Origin: Clostridiaceae bacterium M8S5
GTDB taxonomy: Bacteria; Bacillota; Clostridia; Tissierellales; MCWD3
Reading direction: 5' to 3'
Length of the DNA: 64,000 nt
Assembly (NCBI GenBank): GCA_029227815.1
Contig: CP118523.1
Span: 3,658,001 to 3,722,000 of the forward strand
A program made the position numbers and the translations under genes. This document shows, in pieces, positions 55,005-62,566 of this stretch. Every line of letters starts with the position of its first letter. Position 1 is the stretch's first letter. The notes beneath the pieces were generated by a model, which ran no database searches, had not been told where the DNA came from, and saw only the letters and a program-made list of their open reading frames with translations.

Positions 55005-56132
55005 CTAAATATTTTTTGTTTTATTCTTTATCTTACTATAAATTTCACAGTGATCTAATGAGAGCTTGTTTACTGAAAAGCACTCTTTTGCTTTGTTATA
55101 TAAATTTTCTCCCATTTTCAGGCAGGATTGCTCATCATCCAGTAGTGTTATCAATTTATCACTTAAAGCTTTTTCATCACCTACTTCAAATAAATAACCA
55201 TTCTCCCCATCTTCTACTAGATCTTCTATTCCACCGACATTTGTACTGATTATCGGCTTTTTGAGCCTAGCACCTTCAAGTATAACATATGGAAAACTCT
55301 CACTTTTTGATGTTAATACATTTATATCAAGTGCGTTAAAAAAAGAGTATTTTTCGTTAACAAAACCTAAAAACTTTACATTCTTATCTATATTATTTTT
55401 AGTTGTATAATCTATTAATCTCTCTCTTTCTGTACCTTCTGCTGCTATTAAAAACAGTACATCTTTTCTATGTGCTAGCACTCTTTTTGCAGCTCTTAGC
55501 AATGTAATAATATCCTTATTTGTATCAAGCCTAGCTGCTATTCCTACTATCTTCTCACCTTTGTATTCTACTGCATAATTAGCTAAAAACTCCTCTTTAG
55601 TAGATACATCTAGCTTCTGGTTAAAATCTACTCCATTATAAACTGTATATATCTTGCTAGCTGCAAAACCTCTATCACACATCATTTTATTAAAACTACT
55701 TGAAACAACTATATAGTTATCAAATGATTTTAAAGCTAGTTTGTTTAAAAATGTATAAATAATTCTTTTATATACATTGTCTTTAAAATCCAGCATATAA
55801 TCACTATGTATTGTTGTAACCATAGTCCTCTTTATGTATAGCTTAAGAATCATAGCTATAAAATTAGCTCTAGCACCATGACAGTGTATGATATCATAGT
55901 TATCTTCTTTTATTATTTCCTTTAGTTTTTTAATTACTGACATATCCCAACGTTTTTTTTGCGCTAAAATCTGTATATTTAATCCCATCTCTTTACCTTC
56001 AGTATAGAAAGAATCCTCTAAAAAACATATGATTTTCACATCTACATGCTTCCCTAGTTCTTTGACTAAAGATAATACATGAGTTTTTGCTCCTCCAGTG
56101 TCGCCTCCACTTATCAAATGAAGTATCTTCAT
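55005..56132 (-). CDS. Glycosyltransferase family 4
   Basis: A 375-residue GT-B enzyme. It begins MKILHLISGGDTGGAKTHVL, has the HCHGARANFIAMILK segment, the GVDFNQKLD hinge and the C-terminal donor site (SKSESFPYVILEGARLKKPIISTNVGGIEDLVEDG) with the EX7E-type glutamates. First gene of the compact cluster leading to DUF4330, ligase, CsaB and TagA. It is probably involved in the same wall polymer; donor and acceptor are not readable. Confidence 0.9.
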   Translation of the reverse strand: MKILHLISGGDTGGAKTHVLSLVKELGKHVDVKIICFLEDSFYTEGKEMGLNIQILAQKKRWDMSVIKKLKEIIKEDNYDIIHCHGARANFIAMILKLYIKRTMVTTIHSDYMLDFKDNVYKRIIYTFLNKLALKSFDNYIVVSSSFNKMMCDRGFAASKIYTVYNGVDFNQKLDVSTKEEFLANYAVEYKGEKIVGIAARLDTNKDIITLLRAAKRVLAHRKDVLFLIAAEGTERERLIDYTTKNNIDKNVKFLGFVNEKYSFFNALDINVLTSKSESFPYVILEGARLKKPIISTNVGGIEDLVEDGENGYLFEVGDEKALSDKLITLLDDEQSCLKMGENLYNKAKECFSVNKLSLDHCEIYSKIKNKTKNI

Positions 56133-56308
56133 ATCATGTGCTCATTATAAAGAGCTCTCCCCTCCTTCCTTATTATCTCAATCATTATACCACATCTTTT
56201 CTACTATTTCTATACAGATAAACTGAACATTAGCTCATTTTATACTAAGCCTTTTAACTTATTATGTAGTATTAACCATCTTTTTATTTTGATAACACTT
56301 TTTGCTTT

Positions 56309-56839
56309 CTATTTTATCTCATAGCTTCCTCTAACCATTAATATAGCATATTTATCTGCTACTACTCCTCTAGAGTCACTTCTAGGTACTATAAGCATAT
56401 GGTTATAAGGTATATCTTGATTCATCTGTATATCTAATCCTGCTGTTATGTCTGCTAAACCGCCATTTTGACTAGCTACAGCTTTAGCACTGCCACCTCT
56501 TAGTATTATCTCACAACCAGATTTACATACTAATGTTTGTCCATTTTTGAGCTCTACTACATCTAAAGTACTTGCCCCTGATACCTGTAATTTACTAATT
56601 TTCTCTTTTAATTGTTTGTTTTCATTTGTTAAGTCTTGAATCAATTTGGCATTTTCTTCCCCTTTACTTGTTATACCATTTGTCTTCTCATCTACATAAA
56701 ACTTAACTTGATCAATTCTCTTCTGTACATATTTTAATGTTACTAGTGGATCATCTTGTGATCCTGGCTGACCAAAGGCTATACTGCTGAGTATCATTAT
56801 TCCAATTGGTAATATTATTAGGTACATTCTTTTTTTCAT
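56309..56839 (-). CDS. Secreted coiled-coil protein, unknown function
   Basis: 176 residues: signal peptide (MKKRMYLIILPIGIMILSS, ending near SIAFGQP), a DDPLVTLKYVQKRID segment that recurs at the start of many clostridial exported proteins, a coiled coil (about 55-85), then a compact domain with VELKNGQTLVCKSGCEIILRGG and LIVPRSDSRGVVADKYAILMVRGSY. This fold appears in exported clostridial proteins of no known role. Isolated between the glycosyltransferase and mazEF. Confidence 0.7.
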   Translation of the reverse strand: MKKRMYLIILPIGIMILSSIAFGQPGSQDDPLVTLKYVQKRIDQVKFYVDEKTNGITSKGEENAKLIQDLTNENKQLKEKISKLQVSGASTLDVVELKNGQTLVCKSGCEIILRGGSAKAVASQNGGLADITAGLDIQMNQDIPYNHMLIVPRSDSRGVVADKYAILMVRGSYEIK

Positions 56840-56962
56840 TATACAGTCACATCCTCTCTGTTCTCTATTTTATCAAAAAAATACAGCTCGGTATACCCCA
56901 AGCCTATAATCGATTATTAATATTTATTTGTAGCTATTATGTATGACAAATATATTGTATTA

Positions 56963-57313
56963 TTAAAAATCTACTAATCCTAAACTTATTTTTACACAAT
57001 CATTAACTTTAGTCATCATGTCGTCATCGAAGTGACCTATTTTCTCTCTTAGTCTTTTCTTATCAATGGTTCTTATTTGTTCCATTAAAACAACAGAATC
57101 TTTGGTCAATCCGTATTCAGAAGCTTTAATCTCTATATGTGTGGGAAGTTTTGCTTTATTGATCTGGGATGTTATTGCCGCAACTATTATAGTTGGGCTA
57201 TATTTATTTCCTACATTATTTTGTATGACAAGTACAGGTCTGACGCCACCTTGCTCTGAACCTATAACAGGGCTTAAGTCTGCATAAAGAATATCTCCTC
57301 TTTTTACAATCAA
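56963..57313 (-). CDS. ndoA: Endoribonuclease toxin MazF/NdoA
   Basis: A PemK/MazF-fold RNase (116 residues) that cuts single-stranded mRNA, in Bacillus at UACAU. The sequence is very close to Ndo[32 protein letters not shown], then [18 protein letters not shown] and [16 protein letters not shown] 57313 is used because it matches the NdoA N terminus (MIVKRG) and has AGGA about 10 bases ahead. An in-frame GTG at 57322 has its site too close and overlaps the antitoxin stop. Confidence 0.94.
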   Translation of the reverse strand: MIVKRGDILYADLSPVIGSEQGGVRPVLVIQNNVGNKYSPTIIVAAITSQINKAKLPTHIEIKASEYGLTKDSVVLMEQIRTIDKKRLREKIGHFDDDMMTKVNDCVKISLGLVDF

Positions 57314-57314
57314 A

Positions 57315-57590
57315 TTATTCACATCCTGTCAGTCTGGCTTCATACTTCAAAAGTTCTTTTGTATCATTTTGCAATCCTAATTCAGCTATAATTGAATTTA
57401 TTTCACCCATTTCTTCGTATCCAATTTTTAAGCTTTCATTCATTTGCATTTTCTTTCTTTCTCTGATGTATAACCTCATAGCCTCTCTTATAAACTGACT
57501 TCTGTTCTTTTTTTCAATACAAACGATTCCATCTATTTCTTTCAATAAGGAATCTGGTAAACTTATCATAATTCTTTTTGTTTGGGCCAT
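57315..57590 (-). CDS. MazE/EndoAI-like ribbon-helix-helix antitoxin
   Basis: 91 residues: an N-terminal RHH DNA-binding segment ([36 protein letters not shown]) and a C-terminal half that should bind the toxin. It lies directly ahead of ndoA; the two are separated by one base if the toxin starts at 57313. RHH antitoxins usually bind and repress their own promoter. Confidence 0.9.
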   Translation of the reverse strand: MAQTKRIMISLPDSLLKEIDGIVCIEKKNRSQFIREAMRLYIRERKKMQMNESLKIGYEEMGEINSIIAELGLQNDTKELLKYEARLTGCE

Positions 57591-57837
57591 TCTTCCACCT
57601 CCACAAGAAAACTGACAACATAAATATAGACCAGAAATGTATTCATACCCTAATATCTTGTCTTATGTAAATTTCGTATTATAATCTATATCGCTCTGCC
57701 ACAAATGTTTATGATTGCCATATTTTTTATTTTAAGTATATTCATATATATGCTAGTATATACTTGATTATACATCTATTTTTTTGCTTCTGTCAACCAA
57801 TATAATGCATCACTTATGTTAAATTTAAATTACTTCA

Positions 57838-59013
57838 TTAGATATAATTTATCACATCTATTATCTTACCATCTTTAACATAAACTCTGGGAACTCTTTT
57901 AGAAATCATACAAACTATTTCATAATTAATTGTTCCTATCATTTCAGCTATATCATCTATTGATGGACTTATGCCATCATCTCCAAACAATATTACTTCA
58001 TCACCTACTTTAGCATCTATATTTGTTAGATCCACCATACATTGATCCATACAAATACGTCCTATTATTGGAGCTTTTTTGTTATTTATACTTACATATG
58101 CTTTCTCAGATAATAATCTAGTATAACCATCAGCATACCCAATAGGTAGTGTTCCTATAAGTTGTTTTTTGTTTGTTTTATATATATGCCCATAGCTTAT
58201 ACCATATCCTTTATCAACTTCTTTAATATGTGCTAATTTTGTCTTTAATGACATTGCAGGCTTTAGGTTTACTTTATCTAAGTTTACTTCGTCTGACGGT
58301 CTTAGTCCATACAACATAATACCTGCTCTCACCATATCCATATTATATTCTTTTAGATCTATAATTGATGCACTGTTAGCCACATGCTTTATTGGAATAT
58401 TAATCTCTCTTTTGTTTAATTCGTCTATTAATTTAGTGAATTTTTCGTATTGTTTTTTAGTAGTTGTTTTATCTCTTGAATCTGCAAGAGCAAAATGTGT
58501 AAACATACCCTCTATTATAATATTCTCAAGTTTTGATATTTTAATAATAGTATCTATTCCTTCTCTGTCAACCATTAACCCTAATCTTCCCATACCCGTT
58601 TCTATTTTGATATGTATTTGAGCTTTTTTATTTAGTATTTTAGCCGAGTTTGACAATTCTAAAGCATCTTCATACCTATATATTGTTTGTGTTATATCAT
58701 TTTTTATTACTGTATTTGATTGATTATTTGGTGTATATCCCATAACTAGTATAGATCCGTTGTAGTATTGCCTTAAATGAACTGCTTCTGTTAGTGTAGC
58801 AACTGCTAATCTATCTGCTCCGTTTTCTAACAAATATTTTGCTATTACATCTGCTCCATGGCCGTATCCATCTGCCTTTACAACTGCTGTAATCAAAGTG
58901 TCTTCTTTTGATAATCTCTTAACTTCTTTTATGTTGTTTATAAGATTATCTATATTTATTTCTGCCCAAGTAGGTCTTAAATCCTGCAACTTATCCACTG
59001 TCGTTTCCCCCAT
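57838..59013 (-). CDS. alr: Alanine racemase
   Basis: A PLP enzyme that makes D-alanine for peptidoglycan. The 391-residue protein has the lysine in AVVKADGYGHGAD, HIKIETGMGRLG, and the C-terminal PIIGRICMDQCMVDLT, with a tyrosine acid/base in the GYGISYGHIYKT region. The start at 59013 lacks a good ribosome site; an in-frame GTG at 58998 with GGGGGA seven bases ahead is equally possible. Downstream of the lipoprotein gene and in the same run as ndoA. Confidence 0.95.
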   Translation of the reverse strand: MGETTVDKLQDLRPTWAEINIDNLINNIKEVKRLSKEDTLITAVVKADGYGHGADVIAKYLLENGADRLAVATLTEAVHLRQYYNGSILVMGYTPNNQSNTVIKNDITQTIYRYEDALELSNSAKILNKKAQIHIKIETGMGRLGLMVDREGIDTIIKISKLENIIIEGMFTHFALADSRDKTTTKKQYEKFTKLIDELNKREINIPIKHVANSASIIDLKEYNMDMVRAGIMLYGLRPSDEVNLDKVNLKPAMSLKTKLAHIKEVDKGYGISYGHIYKTNKKQLIGTLPIGYADGYTRLLSEKAYVSINNKKAPIIGRICMDQCMVDLTNIDAKVGDEVILFGDDGISPSIDDIAEMIGTINYEIVCMISKRVPRVYVKDGKIIDVINYI

Positions 59014-59034
59014 TTTACTGTATTATTAATATTG

Positions 59035-59652
59035 TTATTTAAAAATCTCTTGTATCTTGCAATTATACTCAAAGTTGGTATATAACATTTCTATTGTTTG
59101 TTTTAGTGCTCCATCATATTTTATCAAAAATTTATATGGTTTGTAATCTTTAATATTTACCCACAATTTTTCAGTTTTTGTGCCTTGTTTACTTTTAGTT
59201 TCTTTTTTTATTACTATATATACGTCGTCTCTTAAAACTTCTTTGCTAATTTGTGATATATCGGAATTCATTATACTATTTAAAAAATAACCCATAAAGA
59301 AATGATCAGATAATCTTCTCTTATCTCTATCTAGCATATATGATTGATCTATCTGTGGATGATAATATTTCAATTTTTTGCCATCATAAATTGTCTTACA
59401 TCCTTTACTATCAGCTGGCTCTATTATTTCTATCATAAATAGGTTTGGTTTTTTAAATATATGTTCTACTAAATATTTCTTATCTACCTTTGTACCTTTT
59501 ACATTTATTCTTACTTTGCATTTATATGTATCTATATCATTTATCGTGTTTTTAAGCTCTTTGTATATATCTTCTTTTGTTTTAACGTTACTCTCACATG
59601 AAGTAAATAACAACAAACACAATGCTAAAAGCACTAAAATGAAATGTTTCAT
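59035..59652 (-). CDS. Lipoprotein with LolA/sorting-like fold
   Basis: 205 residues with a lipoprotein signal peptide (MKHFILVLLALCLLLFTSC, cysteine 19 as lipid site). The remaining pattern (KVRINVKGTKVDKKYLVEHI, KPNLFMIEIIEPADSKG, TIYDGKKLKYYHPQ, KLWVNIKDYKPYKFLIK) is that of the LolA-like lipoproteins common in Clostridia, thought to handle lipid or act in sporulation/germination. The clostridial versions are not characterised. Between acpS-nnrD and alr, read in the same direction. Confidence 0.8.
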   Translation of the reverse strand: MKHFILVLLALCLLLFTSCESNVKTKEDIYKELKNTINDIDTYKCKVRINVKGTKVDKKYLVEHIFKKPNLFMIEIIEPADSKGCKTIYDGKKLKYYHPQIDQSYMLDRDKRRLSDHFFMGYFLNSIMNSDISQISKEVLRDDVYIVIKKETKSKQGTKTEKLWVNIKDYKPYKFLIKYDGALKQTIEMLYTNFEYNCKIQEIFK

Positions 59653-59662
59653 ATTATCATTA

Positions 59663-60949
59663 TCATCTCCATCTATTAATATATTTCATTGCATATGGTA
59701 CATTTTCCAATATATCAACTGATGTCATTCCATATTCACCTTTTTTGTTAGCAGCCATATCTCCAGCTAATCCATGTATAAATACACCCATATTTGCCGC
59801 ATCAGTTGGTTTAAACCCTTGAGCAACTAAACTGGCTATAATACCCGTTAATACGTCTCCACTACCAGCTGTAGCCATTCCTGGATTTCCTGTAGTATTA
59901 TAATATTGCTCTTCTCCTATATCTACTAGTGATCTATGTCCTTTAAGTATTGTTAAAACTTTACTGTATTTTGATATCATTTGTGTATAATATATTTTAT
60001 TTTCTAAAATTTGATTAATTGTAACTTTTAAGAGCCTTGCCATCTCTCCCGGGTGCGGTGTGATTATAGTAGGAGCTTCTCGTTTTTTGAGCACCTGTAC
60101 ATCATCTATGCAGTTTATACCATCTGCATCTAAAACTATGGTATTCTTGTATTGCTTTAGTATTTCTCTAACTAAATCTTTTCTATTTTTATCTACTCCT
60201 ATACCTGGTCCTAGTGCTATAACATCAAACTTATCTATATTAGTTAATATCTCATCTATACTGTCTTTGGTGAAAAAACCTTTATCATCATCTTGCACTG
60301 GAATAGTTATAGTTTCTGTTGTTTTCATTTCCATTATCATGTTAATCTTATTAGGTAATACCGAATAAACTAAACCTGCACCACTTTTTATTGATGCCTT
60401 AGCGGTAAGATATGCTGCTCCACTAAAACCTACACTCCCTGCTATTATTCCAACTCTTCCAAAGTTACCTTTGTGCGAATTTTTTTTTCGTTGCACTAAT
60501 TTTGATCTAACATACTCCATTGTTATTAATGGGTCACTATTAGTATTTTCATTGTCAAAGATGAATTCTGAAGGTTCTTTATCTTCACCTATAGCATTTG
60601 CAACTGCATAATCCTTATTATGAGTTATTGTTAAGTGTATATGCTTTATATTTTTTGAATTAGCATAATCAGTAGCTTTTTGACTTAAGCACACTAGTGG
60701 TTTTCCTTTTTTATTGTTGCGTATAGTTATATCATGCCATCCTATCTTGCCTATACCACATCCAAGCACCTTGCTTATCGCTTCCTTTGACGCAAAATAC
60801 CCAGCTATAGTCTCTATACTATAGTTTTTTTCTTTGAAATATTCTATCTCTTTTTTTGTAAATACTCTATTTATAAATCTCATATTTTTTTCTATAGCTT
60901 TTTTTATTCTTAGTGTTGAAACTATGTCTATGCCGTTTCCCATTATCAT
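59663..60949 (-). CDS. Holo-ACP synthase fused to NAD(P)HX dehydratase, without NnrE domain
   Basis: 428 residues joining two enzymes. Residues about 1-118 are AcpS, which loads phosphopantetheine on acyl carrier protein; the metal-binding D8 and E56 (ASKEAISK) are intact. A linker follows. Residues about 145-428 are NnrD, the ADP/ATP-dependent (S)-NAD(P)HX dehydratase, with KGNFGRVGIIAGSVGFSGAA, ALGPGIG, LDADGIN, TPHPGEMARLL and GSGDVLTGIIAS. In most bacteria acpS is next to a bifunctional NnrE-NnrD gene. Here the NnrE epimerase domain of about 200 residues is absent and AcpS is fused in its place. ATG 60949 is chosen by AAGGA upstream; an ATG at 61000 is in frame but unsupported. Confidence 0.9.
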   Translation of the reverse strand: MIMGNGIDIVSTLRIKKAIEKNMRFINRVFTKKEIEYFKEKNYSIETIAGYFASKEAISKVLGCGIGKIGWHDITIRNNKKGKPLVCLSQKATDYANSKNIKHIHLTITHNKDYAVANAIGEDKEPSEFIFDNENTNSDPLITMEYVRSKLVQRKKNSHKGNFGRVGIIAGSVGFSGAAYLTAKASIKSGAGLVYSVLPNKINMIMEMKTTETITIPVQDDDKGFFTKDSIDEILTNIDKFDVIALGPGIGVDKNRKDLVREILKQYKNTIVLDADGINCIDDVQVLKKREAPTIITPHPGEMARLLKVTINQILENKIYYTQMISKYSKVLTILKGHRSLVDIGEEQYYNTTGNPGMATAGSGDVLTGIIASLVAQGFKPTDAANMGVFIHGLAGDMAANKKGEYGMTSVDILENVPYAMKYINRWR

Positions 60950-61030
60950 ATAGTTGTTCCTTCCATTCTCCAATTTAGGGTTATATCTATTAATATACAA
61001 ATTGGTTGTTAAAAATACTTGTAATGTGTT

Positions 61031-61297
61031 TTATTTAAAAATATCAAACAAACCTTGATCTAAGTTTATACCTAAGAATTTAGCTAAAATTTCTACTCCA
61101 GCAAACATAAAATATACTGCTGAAACTAATAACAATGCCACCCAAATTAGTTTAAACACTACATCTAGCTTCATAGGTATCTTGTCACCTAATTTAAATG
61201 TCTTGATTAATTTTTCTAAAACTTTACTAAATAATTTAGTGAATATTTCCAAAAAACTGGCTATCAGTATAATAGCCATTATAATTTCTGTACTCAA
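61031..61297 (-). CDS. Small two-helix membrane protein
   Basis: 88 residues with two hydrophobic segments (about 3-20 and 48-70). TTG start at 61297 with GGGGGA about 8 bases upstream. It lies 17 bases after the coiled-coil gene and next to acpS-nnrD. Unknown; the pair looks coupled. Confidence 0.6.
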   Translation of the reverse strand: MSTEIIMAIILIASFLEIFTKLFSKVLEKLIKTFKLGDKIPMKLDVVFKLIWVALLLVSAVYFMFAGVEILAKFLGINLDQGLFDIFK

Positions 61298-61313
61298 ATA
61301 ATATTCCCCCTAT

Positions 61314-61922
61314 TTAATACATATTTTTATCTAATTTGTCTATTTCACTACTTCCAAGTATACTGTGCATAAACTTATATGTTTCATTTATCTTTTCTTC
61401 ATAATCATTCTTCTTGTCTATTAGATCTTTAAGCAACTTACGATATTCATCTATCTGACCTACTATTCCATCAAAGCATTCTTCATCTTCTTTTAAATTC
61501 TCATATGCCTTCTTAATTGTTGTTTTTAGTAAATTAAAGTTTGCTTTTTTTATTTTTGATGGTAGTATTTCTGTATTAAATTGCGCTTCTTCTATTATAT
61601 CATTTATTTTAAGTAATTCTTCTTTTTTAACTTGGAGTTTTGCTAAAGAATTCTTTTCATCTCCATTATTTACTCTATGCGATAAATTTATAATTTCGGC
61701 CATTAACTTTCTTTTGTCTTTAGTAGCTTTATTTTTGTCTTTTTTTGCTTTATTTAAATCTGCTATAACCACCATTAAATCTCTTTTTAATTTTTCTAAT
61801 TCCCTATCTTTTATATCTCCAAATATTTTTAACCATCTCTTATCTTCTATAAGTATTGGTATATTGTTTTTTGACATTATGCTATAATCTATATCTATTT
61901 CTTTAGATCCAAATTTAAACAT
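61314..61922 (-). CDS. Coiled-coil protein of unknown function
   Basis: 202 residues, mostly charged and helical, without signal peptide or membrane segment. Heptad-like Lys/Glu-rich stretches run at about 40-85 and 95-175 (KKDKNKATKDKRKLMAE), ending LGSSEIDKLDKNMY. AGGAGG is ahead of the ATG. It is probably cotranscribed with the small membrane protein. No family was recognised. Confidence 0.65.
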   Translation of the reverse strand: MFKFGSKEIDIDYSIMSKNNIPILIEDKRWLKIFGDIKDRELEKLKRDLMVVIADLNKAKKDKNKATKDKRKLMAEIINLSHRVNNGDEKNSLAKLQVKKEELLKINDIIEEAQFNTEILPSKIKKANFNLLKTTIKKAYENLKEDEECFDGIVGQIDEYRKLLKDLIDKKNDYEEKINETYKFMHSILGSSEIDKLDKNMY

Positions 61923-62104
61923 AAGCTCCTCCTAAGTGTATTATACTAAATTTAGTTTATTTATTAAACCTCAATAAATACGTTGTAGTTTATTATATAA
62001 ATCAGGTTAAATATATATCGACATTTTAAAGCTATTTATTGAGCATGAAAAAGTATGCTACTGCCATTTTACCATAAAATCACATTGACTGTTACTTTAA
62101 GGAG

Positions 62105-62137
62105 ATAAAAAATAGACCATTATTATATGATCTATTC
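62105..62137 (-). terminator. Terminator after feoA
   Basis: AATAGATCAT and ATGGTCTATT form a 10-bp stem with one G-T pair, followed by TTTTTT on the minus strand, just past the feoA stop. Confidence 0.8.
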
Positions 62138-62148
62138 CTGAGTAAAAC

Positions 62149-62394
62149 TTATATGCTTACTAATATCATTGAAGCTATATCTTTATCTACAGCTACTTTA
62201 GTATACCCTACTTGAAATAAAAAGGATGGAAATCTTTGTAGTACTATTAGTTTAATACCTGGTAAAACCCCCATCGCCATTAATTTTCTTAGTACTGAAT
62301 CATCTTCTGTTTTTATTTCAACAACTATAGCTTCTTCGCCTTTTTCTAGCTCACTTACAGCTTTAATACTATCTGTTTTTGTTTTTGAAACCAA
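62149..62394 (-). CDS. feoA: Ferrous iron transport accessory protein FeoA
   Basis: 81 residues with the FeoA SH3-like pattern (LEKGEEAIVVEIK, RKLMAMGVLPGIKLIVLQRFPS, FQVGYTKVAVDKDIASMI). It is thought to assist FeoB. TTG start at 62394, inside the end of the small CxxC gene, with a weak GGGTGA site. The order feoB-CxxC-feoA is the reverse of the usual feoA-feoB. Confidence 0.88.
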   Translation of the reverse strand: MVSKTKTDSIKAVSELEKGEEAIVVEIKTEDDSVLRKLMAMGVLPGIKLIVLQRFPSFLFQVGYTKVAVDKDIASMILVSI

Positions 62395-62566
62395 TCTTAC
62401 TCACCCATTTCTTAAGTTGTTTGATTATCTTAGGTTCTTTAAGTATATGAAATCCACAGTTCGGGCATTTATATTTATTGCATACCTTTGTCATAGGACA
62501 TGTTTTACAGCCTTTTAGAGTATCTTTTTCGTTAAATTCATACCCACAATAACTGCATTTTATCAT
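62369..62566 (-). CDS. Small CxxC zinc-ribbon-like protein in the feo operon
   Basis: 65 residues with seven cysteines: CSYC at 4 and 7, CKTC at 20 and 23, C29, and CPNC at 34 and 37, followed by a basic tail (KQLKKWVSKIGFK). Two CxxC pairs could hold a metal. ATG 62566 overlaps the feoB stop by ATGA with AGGAG 8 bases upstream, and the 3' end overlaps feoA. The position suggests a role with FeoB, like FeoC or the FeoB-associated Cys-rich proteins, but it is not clearly either. A longer in-frame reading to 62704 lies inside feoB and was not used. Confidence 0.75.
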   Translation of the reverse strand: MIKCSYCGYEFNEKDTLKGCKTCPMTKVCNKYKCPNCGFHILKEPKIIKQLKKWVSKIGFKNKNR

